Shown piece after piece: positions 1-8,115 of a stretch of DNA of 64,000 bases; positions within the stretch are counted from its first letter, which is position 1, and each line of letters opens with the position of its first letter. Origin of the DNA: Geodermatophilus aquaeductus (lineage in GTDB: Bacteria; Actinomycetota; Actinomycetes; Mycobacteriales; Geodermatophilaceae); contig NZ_FXTJ01000001.1 in NCBI RefSeq assembly GCF_900182545.1, positions 558,001 through 622,000 on the forward strand, given 5' to 3'. Under the pieces are notes generated by a model. It was not told where the DNA came from and ran no database searches. It worked only from the letters and a program-made list of their open reading frames with translations. Position numbers and translations under genes: made by a program.

Positions 1-516
1 GGCGAGGTAGCGCCGGGGCGTCGTCCCCCACTTGCGGGCGGCGCCGCGCACCTGCCGGACGGCCTTGAGCCAGGAGGCACCCTCGAGGACGAAGGAGACC
101 GCCAGCACGACGTACGCGATCGTCGGCGAGCCCTGCTCCTCGCCCTCGAGGATCGTCTCGACGCCCTGGTAGAAGGAGAAGCCGGCGCCGAGGGTGAAGG
201 TGGCCAGGCAGGCGAGCAGCGCCCAGAAGTAGGTCTCGCGCCCGTACCCGACCGGGTGGCGGGCGTCCGGCGCCTTGGCGCCGCGCTTGAGCGCGACGAA
301 CAGCAGGACCTCGGTGATCGTGTCGGCCAACGAGTGCGCGGCCTCCGACAGCATCGCCGAGGAGTGGCTGACCAGGCCGCCGACCAGCTTGGCGATCGCG
401 ATGCCGAGGTTGGCCAGCCCGGCGACGACGACGGTGCCGGTGGACTCACCGCCCGACCCGGTCCCGGAGCCCTCCTTCACCAGGGCGTGGTCACGGGTGG
501 GCACCGGCTCGCTCAT
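1..516 (-). CDS. Cation diffusion facilitator (CDF) metal efflux transporter, C-terminus off the edge
   Basis: Only the first 172 codons lie in the window; the gene continues beyond position 1. The ATG at 516 opens with MSEPVPTRDH. The protein has hydrophobic spans at about residues 28-50, 68-76, 97-117 and 133-148, as expected for the membrane half of a CDF protein. The stretch HSLAD (His61 and Asp65, in the second span) matches the HxxxD metal site of the family, which exports Zn, Fe, Co or Mn by proton antiport. Which metal is moved cannot be told. The cytoplasmic dimerisation domain is missing only because of the edge. Confidence 0.82.
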   Translation of the reverse strand, partial: MSEPVPTRDHALVKEGSGTGSGGESTGTVVVAGLANLGIAIAKLVGGLVSHSSAMLSEAAHSLADTITEVLLFVALKRGAKAPDARHPVGYGRETYFWALLACLATFTLGAGFSFYQGVETILEGEEQGSPTIAYVVLAVSFVLEGASWLKAVRQVRGAARKWGTTPRRYLA

Positions 517-589
517 GGCGCCTGCGGTGCCCCGTGGTCGCGCCCGACAACCGCTGGTCTCGGAACCCCGCGCGCCGTGGGGTCCCCCG

Positions 590-633
590 CGCGCTCGTGC
601 TCTGCCCCCGATCGGGGGCAGAGCACGAGCGCG
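590..633. terminator. 44-bp perfect palindrome, probable terminator
   Basis: Every base of 590-611 pairs with 612-633, giving a 22-bp stem with almost no loop and a CGATCG-type centre. It lies between the end of the FKBP gene (649) and the start of the CDF gene (516). There is no T-tract, which is usual for actinobacterial intrinsic terminators. It would also work on the opposite strand. Confidence 0.6.
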
Positions 634-648
634 GGACGGAGCGGTCCG

Positions 649-1029
649 CTACCGGACGCCGACGAGGTCCACGACGAAGACGAGCGTGGCGCCCGGCCGG
701 ATGACGCCGCCGGCGCCGCGGTCGCCGTAGGCCTTGTGCGCCGGGATGGTCAGCCGGCGGCGGCCGCCGACGCGCATGCCCTGGATGCCCTCGTCCCAGC
801 CCTGGATGACCATGCCGACGCCGAGGCGGAACTCCAGCGGGTCGCCGCGGTCCCAGGAGGCGTCGAACTGCTCGCCGCCGTCGTGGGTGACGCCGACGTA
901 GTGCGCGCTGACGAGGTCGCCGGCCTTCGCCTCCTGGCCCTCGCCGACGACGAGGTCCTCGATCACCAGGTCGTCGGGAGCGGGGCCGGTGGGCGGTTCG
1001 ACGTCGGGACGGCTCAGGGGCTGGGCCAT
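649..1029 (-). CDS. FKBP-type peptidyl-prolyl cis-trans isomerase
   Basis: A small cytoplasmic FKBP of 126 residues: a short Pro-rich leader (1-20) and a single FKBP domain (about 21-126). Family hallmarks visible are VSAHYVG, FDASWDRG, GMVIQGWDEGIQGM and the closing LVFVVDLVGV strand. It should speed prolyl bond isomerisation during folding. The ATG at 1029 is preferred over the upstream in-frame ATG at 1080 because GAGGAGG stands just before it and the extra 17 residues are basic and unlike the family. No signal peptide is present. It is probably transcribed alone, ending at the palindrome at 590-633. Confidence 0.92.
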   Translation of the reverse strand: MAQPLSRPDVEPPTGPAPDDLVIEDLVVGEGQEAKAGDLVSAHYVGVTHDGGEQFDASWDRGDPLEFRLGVGMVIQGWDEGIQGMRVGGRRRLTIPAHKAYGDRGAGGVIRPGATLVFVVDLVGVR

Positions 1030-1144
1030 CGGTCCTCCTCGGATCAGGTGCCGGGTGGGTCCCCGACGGGTCCCGGCCATCCAACCAGCGGCGCCGGGAG
1101 GCCGCGCGGGTGCGGGCGGGGCCGGGGAGTGCTGGGCTGGCGGG

Positions 1145-2857
1145 GTGAGCCCCGAGGAACCGCCGTGGTGGAAGCGCGCCGTCGTCTACCAGGTCTATCC
1201 CCGCTCGTTCCAGGACTCCGACGGGGACGGGGTCGGTGACCTCGGCGGGATCCTGCAGCGCGTCGACCACCTCGCCGACCTCGGGGTCGACGTCGTCTGG
1301 CTCTCGCCGGTGTACCCCTCGCCGCAGGCCGACAACGGCTACGACATCAGCGACTACCAGGACATCGACCCGCTGTTCGGCACCCTGGCGCAGTTCGACG
1401 AGCTCGTCGCCGCGCTGCACGCGCGCGGGCTCCGGCTCGTGATGGACCTGGTGGTCAACCACACCAGCGACGAGCACCCGTGGTTCGTCGAGTCCCGGTC
1501 CTCGCGGGACTCCCCCAAGCGCGACTGGTACTGGTGGCGGCCGCCGCGGGAGGGGATGGCGGCGGGACAGCCCGGCGCCGAGCCGACCAACTGGCACTCG
1601 GCGTTCTCCGGCTCCACCTGGCAGTACGACGAGGCCAGCGGCGAGTACTACCTGCACCTGTTCGCGTGGAAGCAGCCGGACCTGAACTGGGAGAACCCGG
1701 AGGTCCGACAGGCGGTGTACGCGATGATGCGGTGGTGGCTCGACCGCGGGGTCGACGGGTTCCGCATGGACGTCATCAACATGATCAGCAAGGACGTCGC
1801 GCCGGACGGTCACCTGCACGACGGGCCGCAGTTGCCCGGCCTCCCCTTCGGCGACGGGTCGGCGTCGTTCCTCTGCGGTCCGCGCATCCACGAGTTCCTG
1901 CAGGAGATGCACCGCGCGGTCTTCGCCGGCCACCCCGAGACGCTGCTGCTGGTGGGCGAGATGCCGGGTGTGACGGTGGAGCAGGCGCGGCTGTTCACCG
2001 ACCCGGCGCGGGCCGAGGTGGACATGGTGTTCCAGTTCGAGCACGTCGGCCTGGACTTCGACGGCGACAAGTGGCACCCGCGGCCGCTGCGGATGCGCGA
2101 CCTCAAGGCCTCGCTGGGCCGCTGGCAGGCGGGGCTGGCCGACGTCGGCTGGAACAGCCTCTACTGGGACAACCACGACCAGCCGCGGGCGGTGTCCCGC
2201 TTCGGCGACGACTCGCCCCGGTACCGGCGGGACTCCGCCACCTGCCTGGCCACGCTGCTGCACCTGCACCGCGGGACGCCCTACGTCTACCAGGGCGAGG
2301 AGATCGGGATGGCCAACTTCCCGTTCACCGCGCTCGAGCAGTTCCGCGACGTCGAGTCGCTCAACCACCACGTGCAGGCCGTGGCGCACGGTGCCGATCC
2401 CGCCGAGGTGCTCGCCGCGATGCGCCGGATGAGCCGGGACAACGCCCGCACCCCGGTGCAGTGGGACGCCTCGCCGGCCGCCGGCTTCACCACCGGGACG
2501 CCGTGGATCGCGGTCAACCCCGACCACACGGAGTGGAACGCCGCGGCCCAGCGCGACGACCCGGCCTCGGTGTTCGCCCACCACCGCCGGCTGATCGCGC
2601 TGCGGCACGAGGACCCGGTGGTGGCGCTGGGCGACTTCACGATGCTGTTGCCCGACCACGACGACGTGTACGCGTTCACCCGCGGCCTCGACGGCGACAC
2701 GCTGCTCGTCGTCTGCAACCTCGGCCCGACACCGCAGCCGCTGGCCGGCCTGCTGCCGGAGGCGGTCGGCGCGGAGGTCGTCCTCGGCAACCTGGCCGAG
2801 GACGACCCCGCGGTCCTGCGCCCGTGGGAGGCGAGGGTGCTCAGACCCGCTCGGTGA
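1145..2857 (+). CDS. GH13 alpha-glucosidase (oligo-1,6-glucosidase / trehalose-hydrolase type)
   Basis: An intracellular glycoside hydrolase of 570 residues that cleaves alpha-glucosidic bonds of short oligosaccharides; no signal peptide. GH13 regions in order: DLVVNHTSDEH (region I), GVDGFRMDV with nucleophile Asp209, LLVGEMPG with acid/base Glu272, and WDNHDQPRAVSRFGDD with transition-state Asp345. The N-terminal WWKRAVVYQVYPRSF is typical of the alpha-glucosidase/sucrose isomerase subgroup. The GTG at 1145 puts this motif at residue 8; the frame stays open further upstream but that part looks non-coding. The 3' end overlaps the convergent MFS gene by 17 bases. Maltose, isomaltose or sucrose are all possible substrates. 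Confidence 0.9.
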   Translation: MSPEEPPWWKRAVVYQVYPRSFQDSDGDGVGDLGGILQRVDHLADLGVDVVWLSPVYPSPQADNGYDISDYQDIDPLFGTLAQFDELVAALHARGLRLVMDLVVNHTSDEHPWFVESRSSRDSPKRDWYWWRPPREGMAAGQPGAEPTNWHSAFSGSTWQYDEASGEYYLHLFAWKQPDLNWENPEVRQAVYAMMRWWLDRGVDGFRMDVINMISKDVAPDGHLHDGPQLPGLPFGDGSASFLCGPRIHEFLQEMHRAVFAGHPETLLLVGEMPGVTVEQARLFTDPARAEVDMVFQFEHVGLDFDGDKWHPRPLRMRDLKASLGRWQAGLADVGWNSLYWDNHDQPRAVSRFGDDSPRYRRDSATCLATLLHLHRGTPYVYQGEEIGMANFPFTALEQFRDVESLNHHVQAVAHGADPAEVLAAMRRMSRDNARTPVQWDASPAAGFTTGTPWIAVNPDHTEWNAAAQRDDPASVFAHHRRLIALRHEDPVVALGDFTMLLPDHDDVYAFTRGLDGDTLLVVCNLGPTPQPLAGLLPEAVGAEVVLGNLAEDDPAVLRPWEARVLRPAR

Positions 2858-4121
2858 CCACCGCGGCCGGCTCCTCGGCGGGGACGTCGAGCGGGTGGGC
2901 GATCTCGTCGGCCGGCAGCCGCCAGGCCAGCACGGCGATGAGCGCGAGCACCGGCGGCACGAGGCCGGCCAGCAGGAAGGTGCCGGTCAGCCCGACCACC
3001 CCGCTGACCGGGCCGGCCAGCGCCATGGACAGCGGCATGAACGCCATCGAGACGAAGAAGTCGAGGCTGGACACGCGGCCGAGCAGGGCCGGCGGCACCC
3101 GCCGCTGCAGCAGCGTGCCCCAGATGACGGTGCCGGCCTCGAACGCCGCACCGAGCACCCCGGCCGCGGCGATCATCACCCACAGCTGCGAGGTCCAGCC
3201 GAAGACCACCATCGGCACGCAGCCCAGGCCCCAGAGCAGGTTCATCACCGTCAGGTAGCGCCGCGGCAGCCGGTAGGAGGCGACGACGGCCGACCCGACG
3301 GCGCCGCCGATGCCGAACGCGGCCAGCACCAGCGCGTGCTCCGACGGCCCGCCCCCGGCCTGGTCGCGGATGGCGAAGGGCACCAAGACCTCGAAGGGGC
3401 CCATGAGCACCAGCACCATGAGCGAGGCGAACAGCAGCGTGGCCAGCAGCCACGGCGTGCGGACCATGTAGGCCACGCCCTCGCGGACGTCGGCGAGCAG
3501 GCCGGACCCGACGTCGTCGCGGCGCACCGGCGTGGACGGCAGCGCGGCGACGCAGGCCGCGGCGGCGGCCGACGTCAGCGCGGTGGCCACCAGCGCCGCG
3601 CCCGGGGAGAACGCGGCCACCAGCAGGCCGGCGGCCGCGGGCCCGACCGCCATGGCCAGCGCCGGGCGGACGACGCCCTCGAGGCCGTTGGCGGCCAGCA
3701 GGTCGCCGGGCGGGACCAGGCCGGGGACCAGCGCGGAGTAGGCCGGGTAGTACAGCCCCATCGCGATCCCCTGCGCCAGCGCGGAGGCGGCCAGCGGCCC
3801 GAGCGCGAGCGCGCCGGCCAGCGAGAGGGCGCCGACCAGCCCGACCGCCGCCGTCTGCAGCAGCGCGACGCCGAGCAGGATCCGGCGCTGCGGGACGCGG
3901 TCGGCCAGGGCGCCGCCGAGCAGGGTGCTGGCGAGCATGCCGCCGGCGGACAGCGCGGTGGCCAGCGACAGCGCGCCGGGGCCGCCGCCGAGGTCGACCA
4001 CCTGCCAGACCAGGGCGACCGTCCACAGCCCCTGGGCCAGCAGCGAGAGCCCCAGGGAGGTGGCCAGCAGGCGGTAGGAGCGGTGCCGCAGGGGCGCGAG
4101 CGCGCGCGGCAGGCCGGCCAT
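2841..4121 (-). CDS. MFS transporter, EntS-like exporter type
   Basis: A 426-residue major facilitator with twelve predicted membrane spans. The loop between spans 2 and 3 carries GGALADRVPQRR, the family motif A, and the layout is that of the MFS_3 (EntS/macrolide exporter) group. The substrate is not predictable. The ATG at 4121 is preceded by a strong GAGGAGGA ribosome site. It is divergent from a second MFS gene (4248-5489), and the 126-bp gap holds an 11-bp inverted repeat. The 3' end overlaps the alpha-glucosidase gene by 17 bases. Confidence 0.87.
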   Translation of the reverse strand: MAGLPRALAPLRHRSYRLLATSLGLSLLAQGLWTVALVWQVVDLGGGPGALSLATALSAGGMLASTLLGGALADRVPQRRILLGVALLQTAAVGLVGALSLAGALALGPLAASALAQGIAMGLYYPAYSALVPGLVPPGDLLAANGLEGVVRPALAMAVGPAAAGLLVAAFSPGAALVATALTSAAAAACVAALPSTPVRRDDVGSGLLADVREGVAYMVRTPWLLATLLFASLMVLVLMGPFEVLVPFAIRDQAGGGPSEHALVLAAFGIGGAVGSAVVASYRLPRRYLTVMNLLWGLGCVPMVVFGWTSQLWVMIAAAGVLGAAFEAGTVIWGTLLQRRVPPALLGRVSSLDFFVSMAFMPLSMALAGPVSGVVGLTGTFLLAGLVPPVLALIAVLAWRLPADEIAHPLDVPAEEPAAVVTERV

Positions 4122-4147
4122 CGGTGTTCCTCCTCGGGACTGCGGCG

Positions 4148-4184
4148 CCCCGTCGGCGCCGTCGGCCCATGCTCGCCGACGGGG
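4148..4184. promoter_or_regulatory. 11-bp inverted repeat between divergent MFS genes
   Basis: CCCCGTCGGCG at 4148-4158 is mirrored exactly by CGCCGACGGGG at 4174-4184 with 15 bp between. It sits about 27 bp upstream of the minus-strand MFS start. It could be a repressor operator or a hairpin in the leader. No regulator gene is next to it. Confidence 0.35.
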
Positions 4185-4247
4185 ACGACGGGAGCAGCCG
4201 GATTACCGGAGGAGAGCAGGAACGGTCGGCACTACAGTCCCTCCCTC

Positions 4248-5489
4248 GTGGGCCGGGTGGTCGAGGCGGTGCTCCCCGCCCGGATGGGGACGGCGTTCCG
4301 CTGGCTCATGGCGTCGTCGTGGGTGGGCAACCTCGGCGACGGCGTGGCCCTGGCCGCCGGCCCGCTGCTGGTGGCCGCGCGCACACAGGACCCGCTGCTG
4401 GTCGCGCTCGGCGCCCTGCTGCAGCAGCTGCCGTGGCTGCTGTTCGGCCTTCACGCCGGCGTCCTGGCCGACCGGGTGGACCGCCGGGCACTCGTCGTCG
4501 CCGTCGACCTGGCCCGGGCGGGCGTGCTCGTCGTGCTCTCCGCGGCTCTCCTCACCACCGACGTCGGACTGGTGCCGGTGCTGGCCGCGCTGTTCGTCCT
4601 CGGCACCGCGGAGGTCTTCGCCGACACCGCGGCGGGCACGCTGCTGCCGATGGTCGTCGACCGCGCCGACCTGGGCGTCGGCAACGCCCGCCTCACCGCG
4701 GGCACGCTGACGATGAACCAGCTCGCCGGCCCGGCGGTCGGCGGCGTGCTGTTCCTGGCCGGCGCCGCGTGGCCGTTCCTGGCGCAGGCGGTGCTCGTGG
4801 CGCTGGGCGCGGTGCTCATCGGGCGCATGCGCGTCCCGCGGCCCGAGCGCCCGGCACAGCGGGCCCGGATCGGCCGGGACATCGCCGAGGGACTCCGCTG
4901 GACCTGGGGCAACGCGGCGGTGCGGACGCTGACGCTCACGATCGTGCTGTTCAACGTCACCTACGGCGCGGCGTGGTCGGTGCTCGTGCTCTACGCCGAC
5001 CAGCGGCTGGGCCTGGGCGCGGCGGGTTTCGGCCTGCTCACCACCGTGGGGGCGCTGGGCGGCATCGTCGGGACGGCGTCCTACGACTGGCTCGAGCGGC
5101 ACGTCGGCATGGCCACGCTGATGCGGGTGGGCCTGACCATCGAGACGCTCGTGCACGCGGCCCTGGCGCTGACCACCACGCCCTGGGTGGCCGCGGCGGT
5201 GCTGTTCGTCTTCGGCGCGCACGCGTTCATCTGGGGGACGACGTCGCGCACGGTGCGGATGCGCGCCGTGCCGGGTCCGCTGCAGGGGCGGGTCGGGAGT
5301 CTCTACGCGATGGGCGTGTTCGGTGGCATCCTGCTCGGCCAGGCCGTCGGCGGCGTCGTGGCGCGGATCTGGGGCGTCACCGGGCCGTTCTGGTTCGCCT
5401 TCGCCGGCTCGGCGGTGCTGCTCGCCCTCGTCTGGCGGGAGCTCGGGCACATCGGGCACGCCGACGAGGCCGCCGTCGCCACCGCCTGA
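4248..5489 (+). CDS. MFS transporter
   Basis: A second major facilitator, 413 residues from GTG 4248, with about twelve spans and motif A as GVLADRVDRRAL. It starts LPARMGTAFRWLMASSWVGNLGDG, the N-terminus seen in putative drug or macrolide exporters. TACAGT at 4233-4238 fits a -10 box whose transcript would begin at or near the GTG, so the message may be leaderless; ATG 4284 is the alternative start but has no ribosome site. The gene ends in front of a 36-bp palindrome shared with the convergent acyl-CoA dehydrogenase gene. Substrate unknown. Confidence 0.85.
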   Translation: MGRVVEAVLPARMGTAFRWLMASSWVGNLGDGVALAAGPLLVAARTQDPLLVALGALLQQLPWLLFGLHAGVLADRVDRRALVVAVDLARAGVLVVLSAALLTTDVGLVPVLAALFVLGTAEVFADTAAGTLLPMVVDRADLGVGNARLTAGTLTMNQLAGPAVGGVLFLAGAAWPFLAQAVLVALGAVLIGRMRVPRPERPAQRARIGRDIAEGLRWTWGNAAVRTLTLTIVLFNVTYGAAWSVLVLYADQRLGLGAAGFGLLTTVGALGGIVGTASYDWLERHVGMATLMRVGLTIETLVHAALALTTTPWVAAAVLFVFGAHAFIWGTTSRTVRMRAVPGPLQGRVGSLYAMGVFGGILLGQAVGGVVARIWGVTGPFWFAFAGSAVLLALVWRELGHIGHADEAAVATA

Positions 5490-5496
5490 GCCCCCT

Positions 5497-5532
5497 CGGG
5501 TCCCGCCTCTCGCGCGCGAGAGGCGGGACCCG
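5497..5532. terminator. 36-bp perfect palindrome, bidirectional terminator
   Basis: Bases 5497-5514 pair completely with 5515-5532, with a GCGCGC centre. It lies 7 bp after the MFS stop and 3 bp after the end of the convergent acyl-CoA dehydrogenase gene, so it can end both transcripts. Confidence 0.75.
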
Positions 5533-5535
5533 GGC

Positions 5536-6792
5536 TCAGGTGAGGGGCGAGCGGGGCAGCAGGCGGTCGCTGATGATCCGTTTCTGGATCTCGCTGGTGC
5601 CCTCGAAGATCGTGGTCAGCCGGGCGTCGCGCCAGTGCCGCTCCACCTGCCGCTCGGTGGTGTAGCCGTTGCCGCCGTGCAGCTGCATGGCCTGGTTGGT
5701 CACCCGCACCGCCATCTCGGTGGCCTCGAGCTTGACCATCGAGGCCTCCCGCTCGCAGCGCACGCCCAGGTCGATGAGGTGGGCCACCTGCCGGTAGAAG
5801 GCGCGGGCCTGCTCGATCTGCGCGGCCATCTCGGCGACGGCGAAGCGCAGCGCCTGGAAGTCGGCGATCGGGTGGCCGAACTGCTCGCGCTCCTGCAGGT
5901 AGACCACCGAGTCCTCGAGCGCGGCCCGGGCGAGGCCGACCGCGCGGGCGGCGGTGTGCACCCGCGCGGTGTTGAGGAACGCCTGGGCCGCCGCGAAGCC
6001 GGCGCGCGCGGCGGCCTCGCCCTGCTCGTCGCTCGCGGCGGCCTCGTCGACGACGTTGTCCCGCGGGATGCGGACGCCGTCGAGGACCAGGTCCCAGGTG
6101 AGGAAGCCGTGGTAGCCGATCTTGTCGATCGGCGTGCCGGTGAGGCCGGGCGGGAACGAGCCGCGCTCCTTCTCCAGCAGCAGGTTGACCAGCCCCTTCG
6201 ACCGGGACTCCCCCGGCTCGGGGTCGCGCTCGCGGACGAGCACCTGGATGAAGTCCGCGGCCTCGGCGTTGCCGCACCAGCGCTTGTGCCCGGTGACCAC
6301 CCACTCGTCCCCGTCGAGGACGGCCCGGGTGGAGACGCCGGCGAGGTCGGAGCCGGCGTCGGGCTCGGACAGCGCGATGGCGCCGATCCACTCGCCCTTC
6401 GCGCTGCGGCGCAGCAGCTCCTCGCGGCGGGCCGCGTCGGCCACCGCCGTCCCGAGGCCCTGCGAGCGGGCCAGGATGCTGGCGCTGCTCATCCAGGCGC
6501 GGGCCAGCTCCTCGGAGACCATGCAGTACTCGAAGACGCCGAGGCCCAGCCCGCCGTGCTCGGCCGGCACGGTGATGCCGAAGTAGCCCAGCTCGGCCAT
6601 CCGCGCCAGCAGCGACTCCGGCAGCAGCCCCTTCTGCGGGTCGAGCTCGTCGGCGACCGGCAGCACCTCCTCGGCGGCGAACCGGCGGGCCTGCAGCTGC
6701 AGCGCCTCGCGCTCCGGCGTGTGCCACGGCGGCAGCAGCACGGGGGGCTGGGGCTCGAGCAGCTCGGTGGGGCGCTCCTGGCTCGACGTCAT
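5536..6792 (-). CDS. Acyl-CoA dehydrogenase
   Basis: A flavoprotein of 418 residues that introduces the alpha-beta double bond in acyl-CoA thioesters, passing electrons to ETF. The N-terminal helical domain (to about 150), the middle beta domain with IGAIALSEPDAGSD (about 165-180) and the C-terminal helical domain are all present. Glu397 in FEGTSEIQ is the catalytic base position of most family members. The start is ATG 6792, MTSSQERPTEL; a longer form from 6864 adds 24 basic residues unlike the family. Substrate chain length is uncertain. It is transcribed alone and divergently from the DeoR gene. Confidence 0.93.
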   Translation of the reverse strand: MTSSQERPTELLEPQPPVLLPPWHTPEREALQLQARRFAAEEVLPVADELDPQKGLLPESLLARMAELGYFGITVPAEHGGLGLGVFEYCMVSEELARAWMSSASILARSQGLGTAVADAARREELLRRSAKGEWIGAIALSEPDAGSDLAGVSTRAVLDGDEWVVTGHKRWCGNAEAADFIQVLVRERDPEPGESRSKGLVNLLLEKERGSFPPGLTGTPIDKIGYHGFLTWDLVLDGVRIPRDNVVDEAAASDEQGEAAARAGFAAAQAFLNTARVHTAARAVGLARAALEDSVVYLQEREQFGHPIADFQALRFAVAEMAAQIEQARAFYRQVAHLIDLGVRCEREASMVKLEATEMAVRVTNQAMQLHGGNGYTTERQVERHWRDARLTTIFEGTSEIQKRIISDRLLPRSPLT

Positions 6793-6958
6793 CGTCGCGG
6801 GGCCTCTCTGCGTCGTCGGGGGGTGGTCCCGCTCCACCTTCCTGGCCCCCCGGGAGCCGCGCACGGCGCAACCGCGCCGGCGTGACCGAGCGCACGTCCG
6901 TCCCGGTCGACCTCACAATCTCTTCACAGAACTCACAGCGGTCTGGTAGAAAGCCGCC

Positions 6959-7747
6959 GTGGCCGACCGACTCGACGTGACGCTGCGGCTGGTGCGCAAC
7001 GCCGGGCGCGCCTCGCTCGCCGACCTCGCCGCCCGCCTCGGGGTCTCCGAGATGACCGTCCGCCGCGACCTCGACGCGCTGCAGGCCCGCGGGCTGGTCG
7101 AGCGGGTGCGCGGGGGTGCGGTCGCCGTCGCCGGGCCGGAGAGCGGATTCGCCGCCCGCGCCGGCTGGCAGGCCGGGCTCAAGGACCGCATCGGCCGGGC
7201 GGCCGCCGCCCGCGTCGAGCCGGGCTCGACCGTGCTGCTCGACGCCGGGACGACGACGGTGCACGTCGCGCGCGCCCTGGCCGACCGCGCCGCCGCCGGG
7301 GAGGGCCCGTTCACCGCCGCCGTCGTGAGCCTGCCGGTGGCCGACGCGCTGGCCGACCGGCCCGGCGTCCGCCTGCTCGTCGTCGGCGGCGAGGCCCGCC
7401 CCGGTGAGCGCAGCCTGGCCGGGCCATTGACCGCCGCGGTGCTGCGGCAGCTCACCTTCGACCTGTTCGTCATGTCGATCGGGGCGGTGAGCGCCGCGGC
7501 CGGGTGGTCGGAGTTCACGCTCGAGGACGCCGCGGTCAAGCAGGTCGGGCTGCAGCAGGCCCGCAGCACGCTCGTCGTCGCCGACGCCTCGAAGCTCGGC
7601 GTGCGCGCCTTCGCCTCGGTCGCCCCGCTGGACGCGGTCGGCCGCCTGGTCACGGACGCCAGCGCCCGCGACCCCCAGCTCACCCCCGCGGCGCAGGAGA
7701 CCCTCGCCGCGCTCGACGACGCCGGCGTGGAGGTCGACCTCGTATGA
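6959..7747 (+). CDS. DeoR/GlpR-family transcriptional regulator
   Basis: A 262-residue repressor-type protein. The N-terminal winged helix (1-60) contains DLAARLGVSEMTVRRDLDAL, the DeoR signature with recognition helix. The C-terminal sugar-phosphate sensor domain (about 75-250) has DAGTTTVHVARAL, the ribose-isomerase-like effector pocket. Family members sense phosphorylated sugars or nucleosides. The start codon is GTG 6959. The stop overlaps the next gene as ATGA, so it should be co-transcribed with and probably control the following two enzyme genes. Confidence 0.9.
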   Translation: MADRLDVTLRLVRNAGRASLADLAARLGVSEMTVRRDLDALQARGLVERVRGGAVAVAGPESGFAARAGWQAGLKDRIGRAAAARVEPGSTVLLDAGTTTVHVARALADRAAAGEGPFTAAVVSLPVADALADRPGVRLLVVGGEARPGERSLAGPLTAAVLRQLTFDLFVMSIGAVSAAAGWSEFTLEDAAVKQVGLQQARSTLVVADASKLGVRAFASVAPLDAVGRLVTDASARDPQLTPAAQETLAALDDAGVEVDLV

Positions 7748-8115
7748 ACCAGCCCCTGATGATCCTGGTCGCCGGCCCCTACCGCGGGGGCACCGGCGAC
7801 GACCCGGAGAAGATCGCGGCCAACCACCGGGCGATCCAGCTCGCCTGCCTGGAGCTCTTCCGCGCCGGCCACCTCGCCGTCAACGGGGAGGACCTGGCCC
7901 TGCCGCTGGCGGAGCTCGCGGGCTCCACGCGGGTGGGCGACGCCGCCTTCGACGAGGTGTTCCACCCGATGGGCCGGCGGCTGGTGGCCCGCTGCGACGC
8001 CGTCCTCCGGCTGCCCGGCACGTCCGCGGGTTCCGACGAGATGGTGGAGCTCGCCCGGGCCCGCGGCGCCGCGGTCTACACCGCCGTCGACGAGGTGCCG
8101 GCGGTGTCGCGGTGA
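7744..8115 (+). CDS. Nucleoside 2-deoxyribosyltransferase-like protein (DUF4406 type)
   Basis: A 123-residue protein opening with MILVAGPYRGG and ending with LRLPGTSAGSDEMVELARARGAAVY. These are the nucleotide-binding loop and the acidic-residue strand-helix of the NDT/DUF4406 fold, whose members cleave or transfer N-glycosidic bonds of nucleosides. Asp and Glu in GSDEMVEL sit where the family catalytic Glu lies. It overlaps the DeoR stop (ATGA) and is followed by a Nudix gene overlapping as GTGA, so the three form one translationally coupled operon. The substrate is unknown; a nucleoside or nucleotide-sugar fits the neighbours. Confidence 0.72.
   Translation: MNQPLMILVAGPYRGGTGDDPEKIAANHRAIQLACLELFRAGHLAVNGEDLALPLAELAGSTRVGDAAFDEVFHPMGRRLVARCDAVLRLPGTSAGSDEMVELARARGAAVYTAVDEVPAVSR

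Noticed and set aside
491-2659. Very long open frame on the minus strand across the FKBP and GH13 genes
   Set aside because: It is antisense to two clear enzyme genes, is dominated by Arg, Pro, Val and Gly, and has no family motifs. Such frames arise from high GC.
2895-4247. Long upstream extension of the plus-strand MFS gene
   Set aside because: It is antisense to the other MFS gene and consists of charged low-complexity sequence; a membrane transporter of normal length starts at GTG 4248.
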